Source: JAWLDB01 sp041686915
Lineage (GTDB): Bacteria; Bacillota; UBA994; UBA5500
Length of the DNA stretch: 15,594 bases
Assembly (NCBI GenBank): GCA_041686915.1
Contig: JAWLDB010000045.1
Span: 1-15,594, forward strand
Direction: 5' to 3'
Within the stretch, counting starts at the first letter, position 1. Every line of letters starts with the position of its first letter. This document shows positions 6,109-14,607 of this stretch, in pieces. Position numbers and translations under genes: made by a program. The notes under the pieces are model-generated. The model had not been told where the DNA came from. It worked only from the letters and a program-made list of their open reading frames with translations, and made no database searches.

Positions 6109-9100
6109 TTACTGTTGCATCGGATTGATGCATCTGGCCATAATCACGAGGTCAAACAGGTCAATGATCATGTCCTTATTGAGATCTAGTTCTGGTGCGA
6201 AACCGACACCAGCTTCGCTGCTCAAGCCATACGCCCAAGCAACTGCCGCTAGGTCATTGATATCGGCAAAGTCATCCCCGTTAACGTCACCTGAAGGCCA
6301 CTGTACAGTGAAGTTTATTGTATATGTCTGACTCTGCTGTCCATCAGGCGTGGTAACCACTATGACAATTTGGCCGCTGCCGGCATCAGTGTTGGTGCGA
6401 GTTACCGTGACAGTGCAGGTTGAGTCTACCGACACTGTTTCGAGGGCAAAGCTGCCTGGCGGAACAACAGCATTGTAGGCAGTTACCGCTGGCTCAAACG
6501 ACACCAAGGGTACCCCACCAATCAAGATGTCCGATAGCAGCACGCTCGGTGTCGGACGTGTAAGGGTCACACCGGGCATTACTGTCCAGAAGTAGGTTTC
6601 GTTAGTATTGACCGGGTGTACTGTATAGGACACACCTGAAACCATCTTGAGCAGCTCAGAGGGTGTCAGGTAGAGGTTAAAGGCTTGGAAAGACCCGTCA
6701 CCCGTACTCAATGACCCACCAGCGGTAGCTAATACATCTGGGTGTCCTTCCGCCTTGAAAATGAACGTTCTGCCAGCCTTGTCAAGAAAAGTGGATAGCT
6801 GGTTATAGTCCTGAGCTGCGATCCACTCGCCGATAGTTACTGCAATATACCTACCCGTCGTGGGATCCGGATCTGGAACCCAGGTTGGTAAAGCAGGATC
6901 ACTCAGCCAATAGGCCCCGGTTACATGTACCTCCCGCAGCTCTTCTGCCGCGTCCGTCACTGTTATGGTGGTAGACACGGGCGCTATCGGTATCGGTACA
7001 CAGTCAGCCTGATAGGTTAATGTGTAGGTACCTGCGGGCAGATCACTCGGGAGGTAGACACTGGAGCTCGTGCCGAAGGGTAGTTCTACCCGATAGTCAT
7101 TATCACCTGTGATAATCACTGAACCGCGCCGGTCTTCGTACTCGTTATCGTACAAGTCCCAGCGGTTGCCATCTGCGTCACGCACCCCAAAATTATCCCA
7201 ATAGTCGAGGCGCTCACCTGCGGCAAATACCGTTCTTTTGAGATCCAAGTTCCCCTGCAGGCTTGGAGTTATCGTGACCGGGATCTGGTTTGCGGTGGCG
7301 GAGAATGGAGCGAGCACGGCGTGCAACCTCCAACCTGATACGTGCAGGACAACCCTCAGCTCACGGTACTCATTCTTAGCGACCTGGATGTTATACAGGC
7401 CAGCAGTATCCTTGATTAACGGCGTGAAGCTCATCATTCTATATCCTGTAGGCAGATAGAGCAGGCATTCCACTTCATCAAGTGACACACCTTCTGGCAT
7501 AGCTAAATCAACGCTTATCTGTGCGAGTTCATCTGCAGTGAAGGCTAATGTATGCGTAAGCTGATCAACTATTACGTTTGCTTTATGTAGGGCATGTGCC
7601 TGCGACGGACCCTCTATGCGCAGGACGGTGTTATACGTTCCGGTCGGCACAAGTGTATCCGGGCTAATTGATCCCCCATAGTAGTAGCCGCCTGCCTGAT
7701 CGACCAGATGCAGCCCTATACTAGTATGGCTGTTTGGATCAATGGCAAAGGGTACCTGAATATTGAAGGGAACGAGGCTGTCTTCACTCAGTACAATTAC
7801 CTGACCTACGTTAGCGGCGGTAGCTTGAGCCGTGTAAAGAGCCGAACCAGCGTTGAGCACTACTGTGTATTGAGGCCTGTTACTATCAAAGACGAGGCCA
7901 CTGATGCCGACGTTCCAGCCTTCAATCAACTGGTCAGCGTTTGAGGTATATGCGTATTCGGACCTGTACCAAGTACTTGCAGGCTCTTTAGAGTACAGCC
8001 TGAGATTGGGCCGTGTGTTTCCAATGGGCAGCCTGATACGTATCTGATCATTGTAGGTGGTTGCTTCTGGAATTGCGATGTTTATGGATGTTGCAGGTAC
8101 TGAGACGCTTGAGCTGCTGGTCCACGTCGGGGTCGACCCTGCCAGTGCTCGGTAATACCCTTGCTGAATATGGCGACCATCACCCTTCACTATGGAGTAC
8201 ATGAGCCGACAGCTACTCGTATCCGCCGGCAGGTCCAAGCTGAACTCGCCCGTGGATTGGTTTTCAAGGATTGTGGCCGTAGTCTCAGCCAAGAACGTCT
8301 TATCCTCTGCCAGCGCAGTTATCTGAACGGATAATCCACCTGTTGAAGCTGACTGGCCGACAGGCAACGTTACCTGACCAGATATGGAGGTCATGATATT
8401 CGAGTCCAATGTGATGGTAACTGGCTGGCTGGGCTGAATAGCAAGCGGTGAGCCAGGCACATGGTACACCAGCTGATAGCTACCTGACATGGCGGGTAGT
8501 GCGGCTTTGCTGTCAACAAATTCAATAAAGGTTGAAGTATTGTCTGTTGCAATCAGCTCAAGCCTACCATAGGCATCCTCACCTGTTGCGTCGCGCACCT
8601 GCCACTTTCTCTGCGCAGCATCAAACACACCAAACTGGTCAGGGGTGAAGTGGATAGACTCTCCTGGAGCAAAGGTCTGCTTGTTGAGGTTCGCCCGGGC
8701 TTGTAATGCCAGCGTGCCATAGTCGATAGGTCCATTCACAAGCACAGTATCCTGGTTAAGCTCATAGTTCCAGCCACTAACGGAAACGTTCACCTCGAAT
8801 GTGGAATAGTTGCCGGTGCTGACATTGAGTTGATAGTAACCAGTTCCTGATGGACGCCAAGACCCACTGTACATGGTTCCATAGGCGGCGTCTTGGGGCC
8901 AGCAAAACGTGTAAACCCAAGGCTCAAGAGTAGTCTGTGGCAATGTGATGCTTAGTGGAACTATTTCACTTGCATCAAAGGCTATGGTGTTGTTGCCGAC
9001 AGAGTGCTGGTAATTGGTTCTAAACAGGCAGTATTCAGCTGCTGGCTCCCAAATGGCGATTTGTACATTGTAGGTTGCTGCTGGAACCAAAGCCCCGGGT

Positions 9101-11097
9101 CTTACGTCTCCAGCATACCAGGCGTTTGTACCATACAAATGGTTTAGTCTCACAAAGGGCGGATTACTGTAAGTAAAGGGTAATGCCACCTGCAGCGGCA
9201 CGTGACCCTCAGTGGTTAGAACAACGGGTTGGGTAAGATCGGTAGCTTCCGTTATTTCGCAGGTGAAGAGAGCGTTGCCAGTAGAGAAAGCAACTATGTA
9301 CCGGTCAGTGAGAGTGAAGTCTAGGAAATTCGATGTGCTAATCAGCCACCCGTCTGGCACTACTTCCTTATGGACCTGTAAGTCATCTTCCCATATTGAG
9401 CCGTAATAATGGAGCACACCAGCGTGATATCTCGGGTATGAGATTCTAATCTTAGGTACACCCAGACCAGTACCTACCAGCTGGAACCGTATTGCATCAC
9501 CTTGAGCGTGCAAGGGAGCCAAAGTGAAGTTCACGATACTGCCCGGCACTATCCATTGGGCACCATCTGGGTGGTTCGTTGTCAATCCCGTAGAGGATAC
9601 ATAGCCCGAAGCATAATAGCCATCACCACCGCTGAGGATCTCGTATCTGAGCTGATAGTGGTTATCAATGTCTGGGAGGTCTAATGAGTAGGTGACACTA
9701 GTCTGCCCAGCTAACATGGGGATGACAGCATCCACGCCTAATCCCGCCCAGTCCGTTGCTGAGATCTTAAGCAACATATCGGTTACTGCTGCTTGTTGAT
9801 CGGGCAACGTGATGGTTCCAGAAATGGTGGCAGATGGTGTCTCACCAAGTTGTATTTCCTGTGAGGCTACACCAATGGAGAAAGGAGCACCAGTTACCTC
9901 ATACTGGAGAATATGCGTGCCCAGCAGATTAGGCATGGTGACCTCACCGTCGATAAAACCGCTGGTAAAGACGACAGAGTTGCTATTATTTGGATCAAGC
10001 AGCGAAACAGTACCCTCAAGCTCGTGCCATGGGTTCTGGCGGCAAAGATTCCACTTGTTTCCCACCGCATCAACGATGCCAAAGTCACGCCGATACGATA
10101 GGGTTTGGCCTACATGCAAATTTGTGGATGATAGACTTATCCGGCCCTGCAAGGACTGCAAGTCATGAGCAAACAACTGGTTACCATTGAAGAATGGCTC
10201 CCACATTATCGATGAGCAGGTCCAGGTCTCATCAACAGCTGCCAATTCATAATGCAGATGTAAGCTTTCATAGGTGCCAATGTTCACATTGCAGGAATAG
10301 CTGCCATCGTGGTTAGGCACCCAGACGACTCCACTCGTACTGGTTGCGCCGCTCTGCGCTGGAGCGTGGTAGGAGAAGATGGTACTCACCGTAACACCGG
10401 CAGGTAGCGATGGTGTAGCCGTTAATGTCACGATCTCATCGGTGGTAAAAGCTACCGCATCAGTTGCCGTCTGCAGGCTACAGTTCACCCGGTACAGGCA
10501 ATAAGCCTTGTGACCCTGCACTACGATTTGAACATTGTAGATGGCAGGAGGAACGAGAGTCCCCTGGTTTACTCTCCCAGCCGCAACGTGATAATTGCCG
10601 GGCAGAACTTGAGTTAGTATTATACTAAGGCTGTCAGTATTCGTATCTGGCGTAAAGGGAAGCGTGAGTTGTAGTGGCACGTAGGTGGTGTCTACATCGA
10701 CTACAGTCTCTTTCCCTACCATGCCCTGAGTGATATTTGTGCTGAACAAGGCATAGTCGGTCGGAATAAAGACACTGTAAACGCTGTTTGTGGTCCAGTC
10801 CAATCCACTTATGGTAAGCAAAATGTCTTGTCCATCGTATGAACTGGTGGATGATGCGTTCCAGATACGTTCCACCCGATCTGTGTGCTTGACGTACACC
10901 AAAGCTCCTTGAATAAGGTAAGTGCCATTAGCCTTCACCCGTAGCGTTACGCTATCGCTTGATTGGGCAGTGGTACTGGTTGGGCCCGACTCCTCCACCA
11001 GCTCAGTGGCACCTACTGTCGGCACTACTGCCAGGGAAAATGCCAAGGCAATCAACAAGATAAGCGCGATTTTCAGTGGCAAGTTCCGTATCAACAT
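6109..11097 (-). CDS. Giant secreted protein with threefold internal repeat, cadherin-like domain and C-terminal dockerin
   Basis: A 1662-residue exported protein. The signal peptide spans residues 1-30 (RNLPLKIALILLIALAF, cleavage probably after VGA). Residues 48-527, 534-1010 and 1017-1380 are three diverged copies of one long unit with shared landmarks: VPLQLTLPF (140), VPLQVALPF (633), VPFNIQVPF (1109); LVPPAIYNVQI, LVPAATYNVQI, LVPTGTYNTVL; and the DFGIVDAVGNKW, QFGVFDAAQRKW, NFGVRDADGNRW series. The third copy lacks the last part (ISGxxTLP), which is replaced by a distinct segment (about 1385-1515). Residues about 1520-1598 fit a cadherin-like beta-sandwich (LSDILIGG ... FEPAVTAYNAVVP ... 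YTINFTV). The last 60 residues are a dockerin with two calcium-loop segments (DVNGDDFADINDL at 1604 and DLNKDMIIDLFDL at 1638), both lacking the usual glycine. Start ATG with AGGAGG six bases upstream. I do not recognise the repeated unit, and no catalytic motif is visible; it is probably all beta-sheet, adhesive or structural. Confidence 0.85.
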   Translation of the reverse strand: MLIRNLPLKIALILLIALAFSLAVVPTVGATELVEESGPTSTTAQSSDSVTLRVKANGTYLIQGALVYVKHTDRVERIWNASSTSSYDGQDILLTISGLDWTTNSVYSVFIPTDYALFSTNITQGMVGKETVVDVDTTYVPLQLTLPFTPDTNTDSLSIILTQVLPGNYHVAAGRVNQGTLVPPAIYNVQIVVQGHKAYCLYRVNCSLQTATDAVAFTTDEIVTLTATPSLPAGVTVSTIFSYHAPAQSGATSTSGVVWVPNHDGSYSCNVNIGTYESLHLHYELAAVDETWTCSSIMWEPFFNGNQLFAHDLQSLQGRISLSSTNLHVGQTLSYRRDFGIVDAVGNKWNLCRQNPWHELEGTVSLLDPNNSNSVVFTSGFIDGEVTMPNLLGTHILQYEVTGAPFSIGVASQEIQLGETPSATISGTITLPDQQAAVTDMLLKISATDWAGLGVDAVIPMLAGQTSVTYSLDLPDIDNHYQLRYEILSGGDGYYASGYVSSTGLTTNHPDGAQWIVPGSIVNFTLAPLHAQGDAIRFQLVGTGLGVPKIRISYPRYHAGVLHYYGSIWEDDLQVHKEVVPDGWLISTSNFLDFTLTDRYIVAFSTGNALFTCEITEATDLTQPVVLTTEGHVPLQVALPFTYSNPPFVRLNHLYGTNAWYAGDVRPGALVPAATYNVQIAIWEPAAEYCLFRTNYQHSVGNNTIAFDASEIVPLSITLPQTTLEPWVYTFCWPQDAAYGTMYSGSWRPSGTGYYQLNVSTGNYSTFEVNVSVSGWNYELNQDTVLVNGPIDYGTLALQARANLNKQTFAPGESIHFTPDQFGVFDAAQRKWQVRDATGEDAYGRLELIATDNTSTFIEFVDSKAALPAMSGSYQLVYHVPGSPLAIQPSQPVTITLDSNIMTSISGQVTLPVGQSASTGGLSVQITALAEDKTFLAETTATILENQSTGEFSLDLPADTSSCRLMYSIVKGDGRHIQQGYYRALAGSTPTWTSSSSVSVPATSINIAIPEATTYNDQIRIRLPIGNTRPNLRLYSKEPASTWYRSEYAYTSNADQLIEGWNVGISGLVFDSNRPQYTVVLNAGSALYTAQATAANVGQVIVLSEDSLVPFNIQVPFAIDPNSHTSIGLHLVDQAGGYYYGGSISPDTLVPTGTYNTVLRIEGPSQAHALHKANVIVDQLTHTLAFTADELAQISVDLAMPEGVSLDEVECLLYLPTGYRMMSFTPLIKDTAGLYNIQVAKNEYRELRVVLHVSGWRLHAVLAPFSATANQIPVTITPSLQGNLDLKRTVFAAGERLDYWDNFGVRDADGNRWDLYDNEYEDRRGSVIITGDNDYRVELPFGTSSSVYLPSDLPAGTYTLTYQADCVPIPIAPVSTTITVTDAAEELREVHVTGAYWLSDPALPTWVPDPDPTTGRYIAVTIGEWIAAQDYNQLSTFLDKAGRTFIFKAEGHPDVLATAGGSLSTGDGSFQAFNLYLTPSELLKMVSGVSYTVHPVNTNETYFWTVMPGVTLTRPTPSVLLSDILIGGVPLVSFEPAVTAYNAVVPPGSFALETVSVDSTCTVTVTRTNTDAGSGQIVIVVTTPDGQQSQTYTINFTVQWPSGDVNGDDFADINDLAAVAWAYGLSSEAGVGFAPELDLNKDMIIDLFDLVIMARCINPMQQ
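6958..8049 (-). repeat. Protein repeat unit 3 (shortened) of the giant dockerin protein
   Basis: Encodes residues 1017-1380. It shares the first blocks (DQIRIRL, VPFNIQVPF, LVPTGTYNTVL, MPEGV, NFGVRDADGNRW), but the closing ISGxxTLP domain of units 1 and 2 is missing, making it about 115 residues shorter. Confidence 0.7.
8068..9498 (-). repeat. Protein repeat unit 2 of the giant dockerin protein
   Basis: Encodes residues 534-1010. It has the same order of blocks as unit 1 (DAIRFQL, VPLQVALPF, LVPAATYNVQI, QFGVFDAAQRKW, ISGQVTLP) and nearly the same length (477 against 480 residues). Confidence 0.75.
9517..10956 (-). repeat. Protein repeat unit 1 of the giant dockerin protein
   Basis: Encodes residues 48-527. 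The unit comprises an opening beta segment (DSVTLRV), the VPLQLTLPF block, the LVPPAIYNVQI block, a SLPAGV block, the DFGIVDAVGNKW block and a closing ISGTITLP domain. It is diverged from the other copies at DNA level and recognisable mainly in translation. Confidence 0.75.
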
Positions 11098-11103
11098 ATC
11101 TTT

Positions 11104-11109
11104 CCTCCT
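11104..11109 (-). promoter_or_regulatory. Ribosome binding site of the giant dockerin gene
   Basis: AGGAGG on the minus strand within AAGGAGGAAA, six bases before the ATG at 11095-11097. It is an optimal site and fixes the start. Confidence 0.88.
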
Positions 11110-11166
11110 TATAAGTGTTGTTTAACTGGTTATACACCTGGGATATTCGGTCAGCGCAAGAGCATC

Positions 11167-11180
11167 ATGGAATATTATTC
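11167..11180. repeat. Shared upstream motif, copy 2 (before the giant dockerin gene)
   Basis: ATGGAATATTATTC, 70 bases upstream of the start at 11097, 13 of 14 identical to 5998-6011 and in the same orientation relative to the gene. It contains the dyad GAATA-T-TATTC. In both places an AACT follows within 3 to 4 bases. Confidence 0.4.
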
Positions 11181-11237
11181 TAATAACTGGCCAGATTCTC
11201 CTATTTCATCTGAACAAAGGTTTAAAATTAAGCGCTA

Positions 11238-11270
11238 GAAGGCCATCCCGGCGAAACCGGGATGGCCTTC
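11238..11270. terminator. Intrinsic terminator after the protease-dockerin gene
   Basis: A perfect 14-bp stem (11238-11251 with 11257-11270, GAAGGCCATCCCGG/CCGGGATGGCCTTC) with loop CGAAA, 14 bases after the stop at 11285. The minus-strand tail has a delayed T-run (TTAATTTTAAA). It separates the scaffold-protease operon from the next gene. Confidence 0.85.
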
Positions 11271-11284
11271 GTGTTTATGTTTCG

Positions 11285-12838
11285 TTATCTTCCGTAGTTA
11301 GCTGCTACCTGCGCCAAGTCAAGTAGTGTAACCTGACCATCCTGGTCAGGGTCGAGCTCGAGGTTAGTGACTACAATACTGCCAATCTGTCTGGATATGG
11401 CGACCAGATCATAAAGGTCAACTGTTCCATCCCCATTGAGATCTCCATACAGCGGGATGCATGCAACCTGAACAGCCTGGGCAATCGGTACATCAACGGT
11501 TGTACGGTAAGGTAGGTAACCCTTCATACGTACCTCCAGGCTGTGGGCGCCACTCAACATGGCCGGGAGAAGCACCTCTCCCTGGGTGTCGCGCTGCAGC
11601 ACAGCCGGTACCCCGTCCACGGTGATGGATATATCCGTCACCTGTCCGAATATCTGCAGGGAAACAGTCCCTTTAGCCTGTTCATTAAGCAAGGCAAGCG
11701 TAGCAGCTTTGGCGTCTATCGCTCCATGGCCATAATCAGGGTCCCAACCTGCCGCCCCCTGGTCTATAGCCGTGTGGGTGATGTAGCTCTCAACCTGGGA
11801 ATTGCTTAGGCTAGGATCCAGCGAAAGCAACAAGCTGGCCAATGCAGCTACATGCGGCGCCGCAAAGGAAGTACCACTTGCGGTGCGTGTGGTGTACGGA
11901 TCAAGGCCTATTGTTCTAATGCTCTCACCTGGCGCAGCTACATCGAGCTGTTCCCCGTAGTTTGAGAAGCTGGACACAGCGTTGGTCTGTGATATTGAGC
12001 CGACAGCGATAACGTTATTGCAAGCTGCAGGATAGTAAACGGCTTCACGCTTGTTACCACTGGCAGCCACGATGACAGCCCCTTTAGAGTGAGCATAATC
12101 AACTGCTTCCTGTAGCGTTTTGGAGGGCTCTGGCCCTCCTAAACTAAGGTTGATAACGTCTGCTCCCTGATCGGCGGCGTAGATGATGGCAGCGGCGACA
12201 TCGCTGTCATATCCACTGCCAAACTGGTCAAGGACTTTAAGCGGGAGAATGGTAGTATGCCAAGTTGCACCAGCCACTCCCTGGCCATTGCCAGTATTAG
12301 CTGCTATTACCCCTGCCACAGAAGTACCGTGACCCAACTCGTCATCCGGCTCAGTATCATCGAACACATAATCATAGCCCTGAGTGTAGCGTCCTTGTAG
12401 TTCGGGGTGGTAGAGGGCTATGCCGCTATCTATAACTGCTACCAGCACTCCTGTGCTGCCCCGGGTGAATTCCCAAGCTTCAGGAAACCTGGCAGAGGCC
12501 AAACCCCATTGGGTAGAGTACTCAGGGTCACTGGCAGTAACAGTTACCGTACGTCGATGGTTGTACTCGGCATACTCAACATCAGGGTGGTTGCGCAGCT
12601 CTTGGAGCAACCACTCCGCCTCTGCCTTACTGCTGGCCTTGAGACGTCTTACACCTAACGGCTGCAACCGGTCTTTGGCCAGACCATGAATAGTAGATGG
12701 CTTGGCGTCTGCTCTGTACTTGACTAGTAGTTCCTCGCCTTCGGCTGCCAAAGCTGGCACAGGTACTAGCAGAAAACAGCTGATGAGCAGGATTGCTAAC
12801 ATAATGAGGCGTCTATACATACCCGTATTCCCTTTCAT
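11285..12838 (-). CDS. Secreted subtilisin-like (S8) serine protease with C-terminal dockerin
   Basis: A 517-residue exported protease. The signal peptide ends near residue 32 (PALAA). Residues 33-98 fit a fervidolysin/I9-type propeptide (EELLVKYRADAKP ... VEYAEYN). The catalytic domain (about 105-385) has the complete triad Asp137 (VAVIDSGI), His170 (GHGTSVAGVIAA) and Ser324 (GTSFAAPHVAALASLL), with oxyanion Asn262 (AASGN). A PEGA-like beta domain (about 390-455, ISITVDGVP ... GAHSLEVRMKGY) leads to a dockerin: calcium loops DLNGDGTVDLYD (466-477) and DPDQDGQVTLLD (496-507). The longest start (ATG 12836-12838) overlaps the upstream cohesin gene's TAA by 1 base (TAATG) but has no clear ribosome site; the ATG at 12818-12820 (residue 7) has AAAGGGA about 8 bases upstream and gives a tidier signal peptide, so it may be the true start. 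Coupling to a cohesin gene suggests the protease docks on that scaffold. Family and catalytic competence are firm; docking partner is inferred. Confidence 0.93.
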   Translation of the reverse strand: MKGNTGMYRRLIMLAILLISCFLLVPVPALAAEGEELLVKYRADAKPSTIHGLAKDRLQPLGVRRLKASSKAEAEWLLQELRNHPDVEYAEYNHRRTVTVTASDPEYSTQWGLASARFPEAWEFTRGSTGVLVAVIDSGIALYHPELQGRYTQGYDYVFDDTEPDDELGHGTSVAGVIAANTGNGQGVAGATWHTTILPLKVLDQFGSGYDSDVAAAIIYAADQGADVINLSLGGPEPSKTLQEAVDYAHSKGAVIVAASGNKREAVYYPAACNNVIAVGSISQTNAVSSFSNYGEQLDVAAPGESIRTIGLDPYTTRTASGTSFAAPHVAALASLLLSLDPSLSNSQVESYITHTAIDQGAAGWDPDYGHGAIDAKAATLALLNEQAKGTVSLQIFGQVTDISITVDGVPAVLQRDTQGEVLLPAMLSGAHSLEVRMKGYLPYRTTVDVPIAQAVQVACIPLYGDLNGDGTVDLYDLVAISRQIGSIVVTNLELDPDQDGQVTLLDLAQVAANYGR

Positions 12839-14478
12839 TATCTGACTATGATGATAGTGGCAGTGGCATCTATATAGTCAACAGCGGCCTGTAGAGTTTC
12901 ACTGACGAAACGCAACGGCACAAAGGTTCTGGCCTGTTTGATCACAGGAGCCACATCAACCAAGGTCTCCTGACCGTTGACCAGCACCCTTTTGGAACCT
13001 AGGGTTAACAGTATGACAGTATCTCCATCGGTGATACGCACCTGATTGGTCGTTTCCAGCCACTCAACATCAGCGCCCAACCCCTCGCTCACGAAGCGCA
13101 CTGGTACAAGGGATCTGCCGGTACCCCTTGGTACAAATGGGGCTGCGTCCAAGGTAAAAGGTTTGCCGTCTATGGCTGCATTCTTGTTCCCAAGGGATAG
13201 CCTGATCTCTTTGGTGGCTTCAGGCTGTAGGGGTTCTGTGCTGGACGGAACATAAAGGATGAATGTACTAAATGAGCTAACCACAATTTTCAGGAATGTA
13301 CCGTCGGCAGCTTCGATTACCTCAGGAACGAAGTCTTCTTCTGTTCCGTCACTATGCAAAACCCTCATCCGTAGACCGGATGGGTCGACACCGGGAGGAG
13401 CAGGAAAACGTAACGTGGTTTGGCCCTTAATACCAGCATGTATTTCGTGGGCCTGCAAGAACTCATCCCCTGCGCTTAGCGCTGCTTTGGCAGCATCTTC
13501 ATCTGCCGGTTCCAGCCCAAGTTCAAGCGATTGCCCGGCTTCCGCCAATGCCTTGATTACTTCCTTAGGCAACTCTATCTCTGTACCGTTATGGCTACGG
13601 ATTGTGGCTCCTGTGTCAGACAGGCCTGGAAGCTGCGTCGCATCGACCCGCAAGAGTTGGGAGCTAGCTGGGGTTTCCGGTAGGGAGATTACCACCGGCT
13701 GGTTCTCCTGACGGGCCTTGGTTATGGCCTGCTCAAATGTTGCCTGAGGGATGGAGACAAACGCAGCTGAGACTTGGGTACCATCTTTGTCCAAAGTGGC
13801 TTCGGAAATGACGAGCTCATCCGCGTTCAACAATGCATCTTCACCAGCTTCACCCGGATCGGGACCGGGGTTACTAGGGGTGGTAGGCTGAGTAGGTGGC
13901 GCGGGTGGTTGTACTGCAGGTGGACCAGCAGGGGGCTGTGCAACGGGTACAACCAGCGTAGCGCCCTGAACAACAGGGGCTACCATAAAAGGGGTACCTG
14001 CCGCGTTATTGGTAGATACCAAGGTCGCTTCGAGAGTAATGGTGGTCTGTTTAGGATTAAGAACCTTCACGTGGAATGAACAGATGACGCCGCTGCCAGA
14101 CTTGCCGTGCACTTTTCCGAGGAGCACCATGGCAAACTTTACCTTACCCAAGGCGCTGTCTATCTCATTAGCAGCCACAAATTTGCTCGGGAAATCGAAC
14201 AGATCACCGATGATTACACTCTTTGTGGCGGCTCCTGAGTCATCTACCAGCTGCAGAACGCTAGGATCAAAACTTAACAGCAGTTCAGCCCCATAGAGGC
14301 TCGTTACATTTTCAGCCCTTACCTCTACAGACATTATCTCTCCACTCGCCTGCACAGTTTGCTGCGCTGGGACGACCTTTACTGCTGGGCTTTCAATGGC
14401 ACCAACTGTGGAAAGTGGACTTAGGGCCATGGTCAAGAGCAGGACAAGAGATATGCTTGCGATCAATCTGCTGGTCAT
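12838..14478 (-). CDS. Secreted scaffold-like protein: cohesin domain, proline linker, SFSTF-type domain, stalk domain
   Basis: A 546-residue exported protein. The signal peptide is residues 1-27 (RLIASISLVLLLTMALSPLSTVGA). Residues about 32-178 form a cohesin-like domain (VKVVPAQQTVQASGEIMSV, LYGAELLLSFDPSVLQLVD, VKFAMVL, GVICSFHVKVL), the fold that binds dockerins. A proline-rich linker follows (180-210). Residues about 218-412 are a domain I cannot name, ending in SFSTFILY, found next to surface-anchoring domains in Bacillota. Residues about 423-546 are a copper-amine-oxidase-N-like stalk domain with two halves (GRSLVPVRFVSEGLGADVEWLE and ARTFVPLRFVSETLQAAVDYID); despite the family name it has no amine oxidase activity. 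The start ATG follows AGGGGTGG by about 5 bases. A start in another frame 4 bases upstream is not used. It is first in an operon with the dockerin protease and is the likely anchor for it. One cohesin only, so a simple adaptor rather than a large scaffoldin. Confidence 0.87.
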   Translation of the reverse strand: MTSRLIASISLVLLLTMALSPLSTVGAIESPAVKVVPAQQTVQASGEIMSVEVRAENVTSLYGAELLLSFDPSVLQLVDDSGAATKSVIIGDLFDFPSKFVAANEIDSALGKVKFAMVLLGKVHGKSGSGVICSFHVKVLNPKQTTITLEATLVSTNNAAGTPFMVAPVVQGATLVVPVAQPPAGPPAVQPPAPPTQPTTPSNPGPDPGEAGEDALLNADELVISEATLDKDGTQVSAAFVSIPQATFEQAITKARQENQPVVISLPETPASSQLLRVDATQLPGLSDTGATIRSHNGTEIELPKEVIKALAEAGQSLELGLEPADEDAAKAALSAGDEFLQAHEIHAGIKGQTTLRFPAPPGVDPSGLRMRVLHSDGTEEDFVPEVIEAADGTFLKIVVSSFSTFILYVPSSTEPLQPEATKEIRLSLGNKNAAIDGKPFTLDAAPFVPRGTGRSLVPVRFVSEGLGADVEWLETTNQVRITDGDTVILLTLGSKRVLVNGQETLVDVAPVIKQARTFVPLRFVSETLQAAVDYIDATATIIIVR

Positions 14479-14607
14479 TCATTCCACCCCTGTCAGTTTG
14501 ATTTATCTATTGAGAACTGCCCGTGATCCTACAAGGCGCTCCTACGGGATTGTATTCTTTCGATGGGCCATTCTTTCCTGCATTGCCCATGTGGCGTAGT
14601 GTAGCAA

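Noticed and set aside
11129..11159. Promoter TTGCGC/TATAAC upstream of the giant dockerin gene
   Set aside because: Spacing is 19 bases and both boxes are weak, so I do not list it as a feature.
13259..13711. 150-codon open frame on the plus strand
   Set aside because: Antisense shadow of the cohesin protein gene; composition is Ser/Ala/Pro-rich without domain character.
2249..14478. A classical cellulosome locus
   Set aside because: No glycoside hydrolase, carbohydrate-binding module or multi-cohesin scaffoldin is seen; the only enzyme with a dockerin is a protease.
14520..14548. Inverted repeat CCCGT ... ACGGG with two TCCTAC copies before the cohesin gene
   Set aside because: The stem is only 5 bp with a 19-base gap; too weak to call a regulatory element or repeat.
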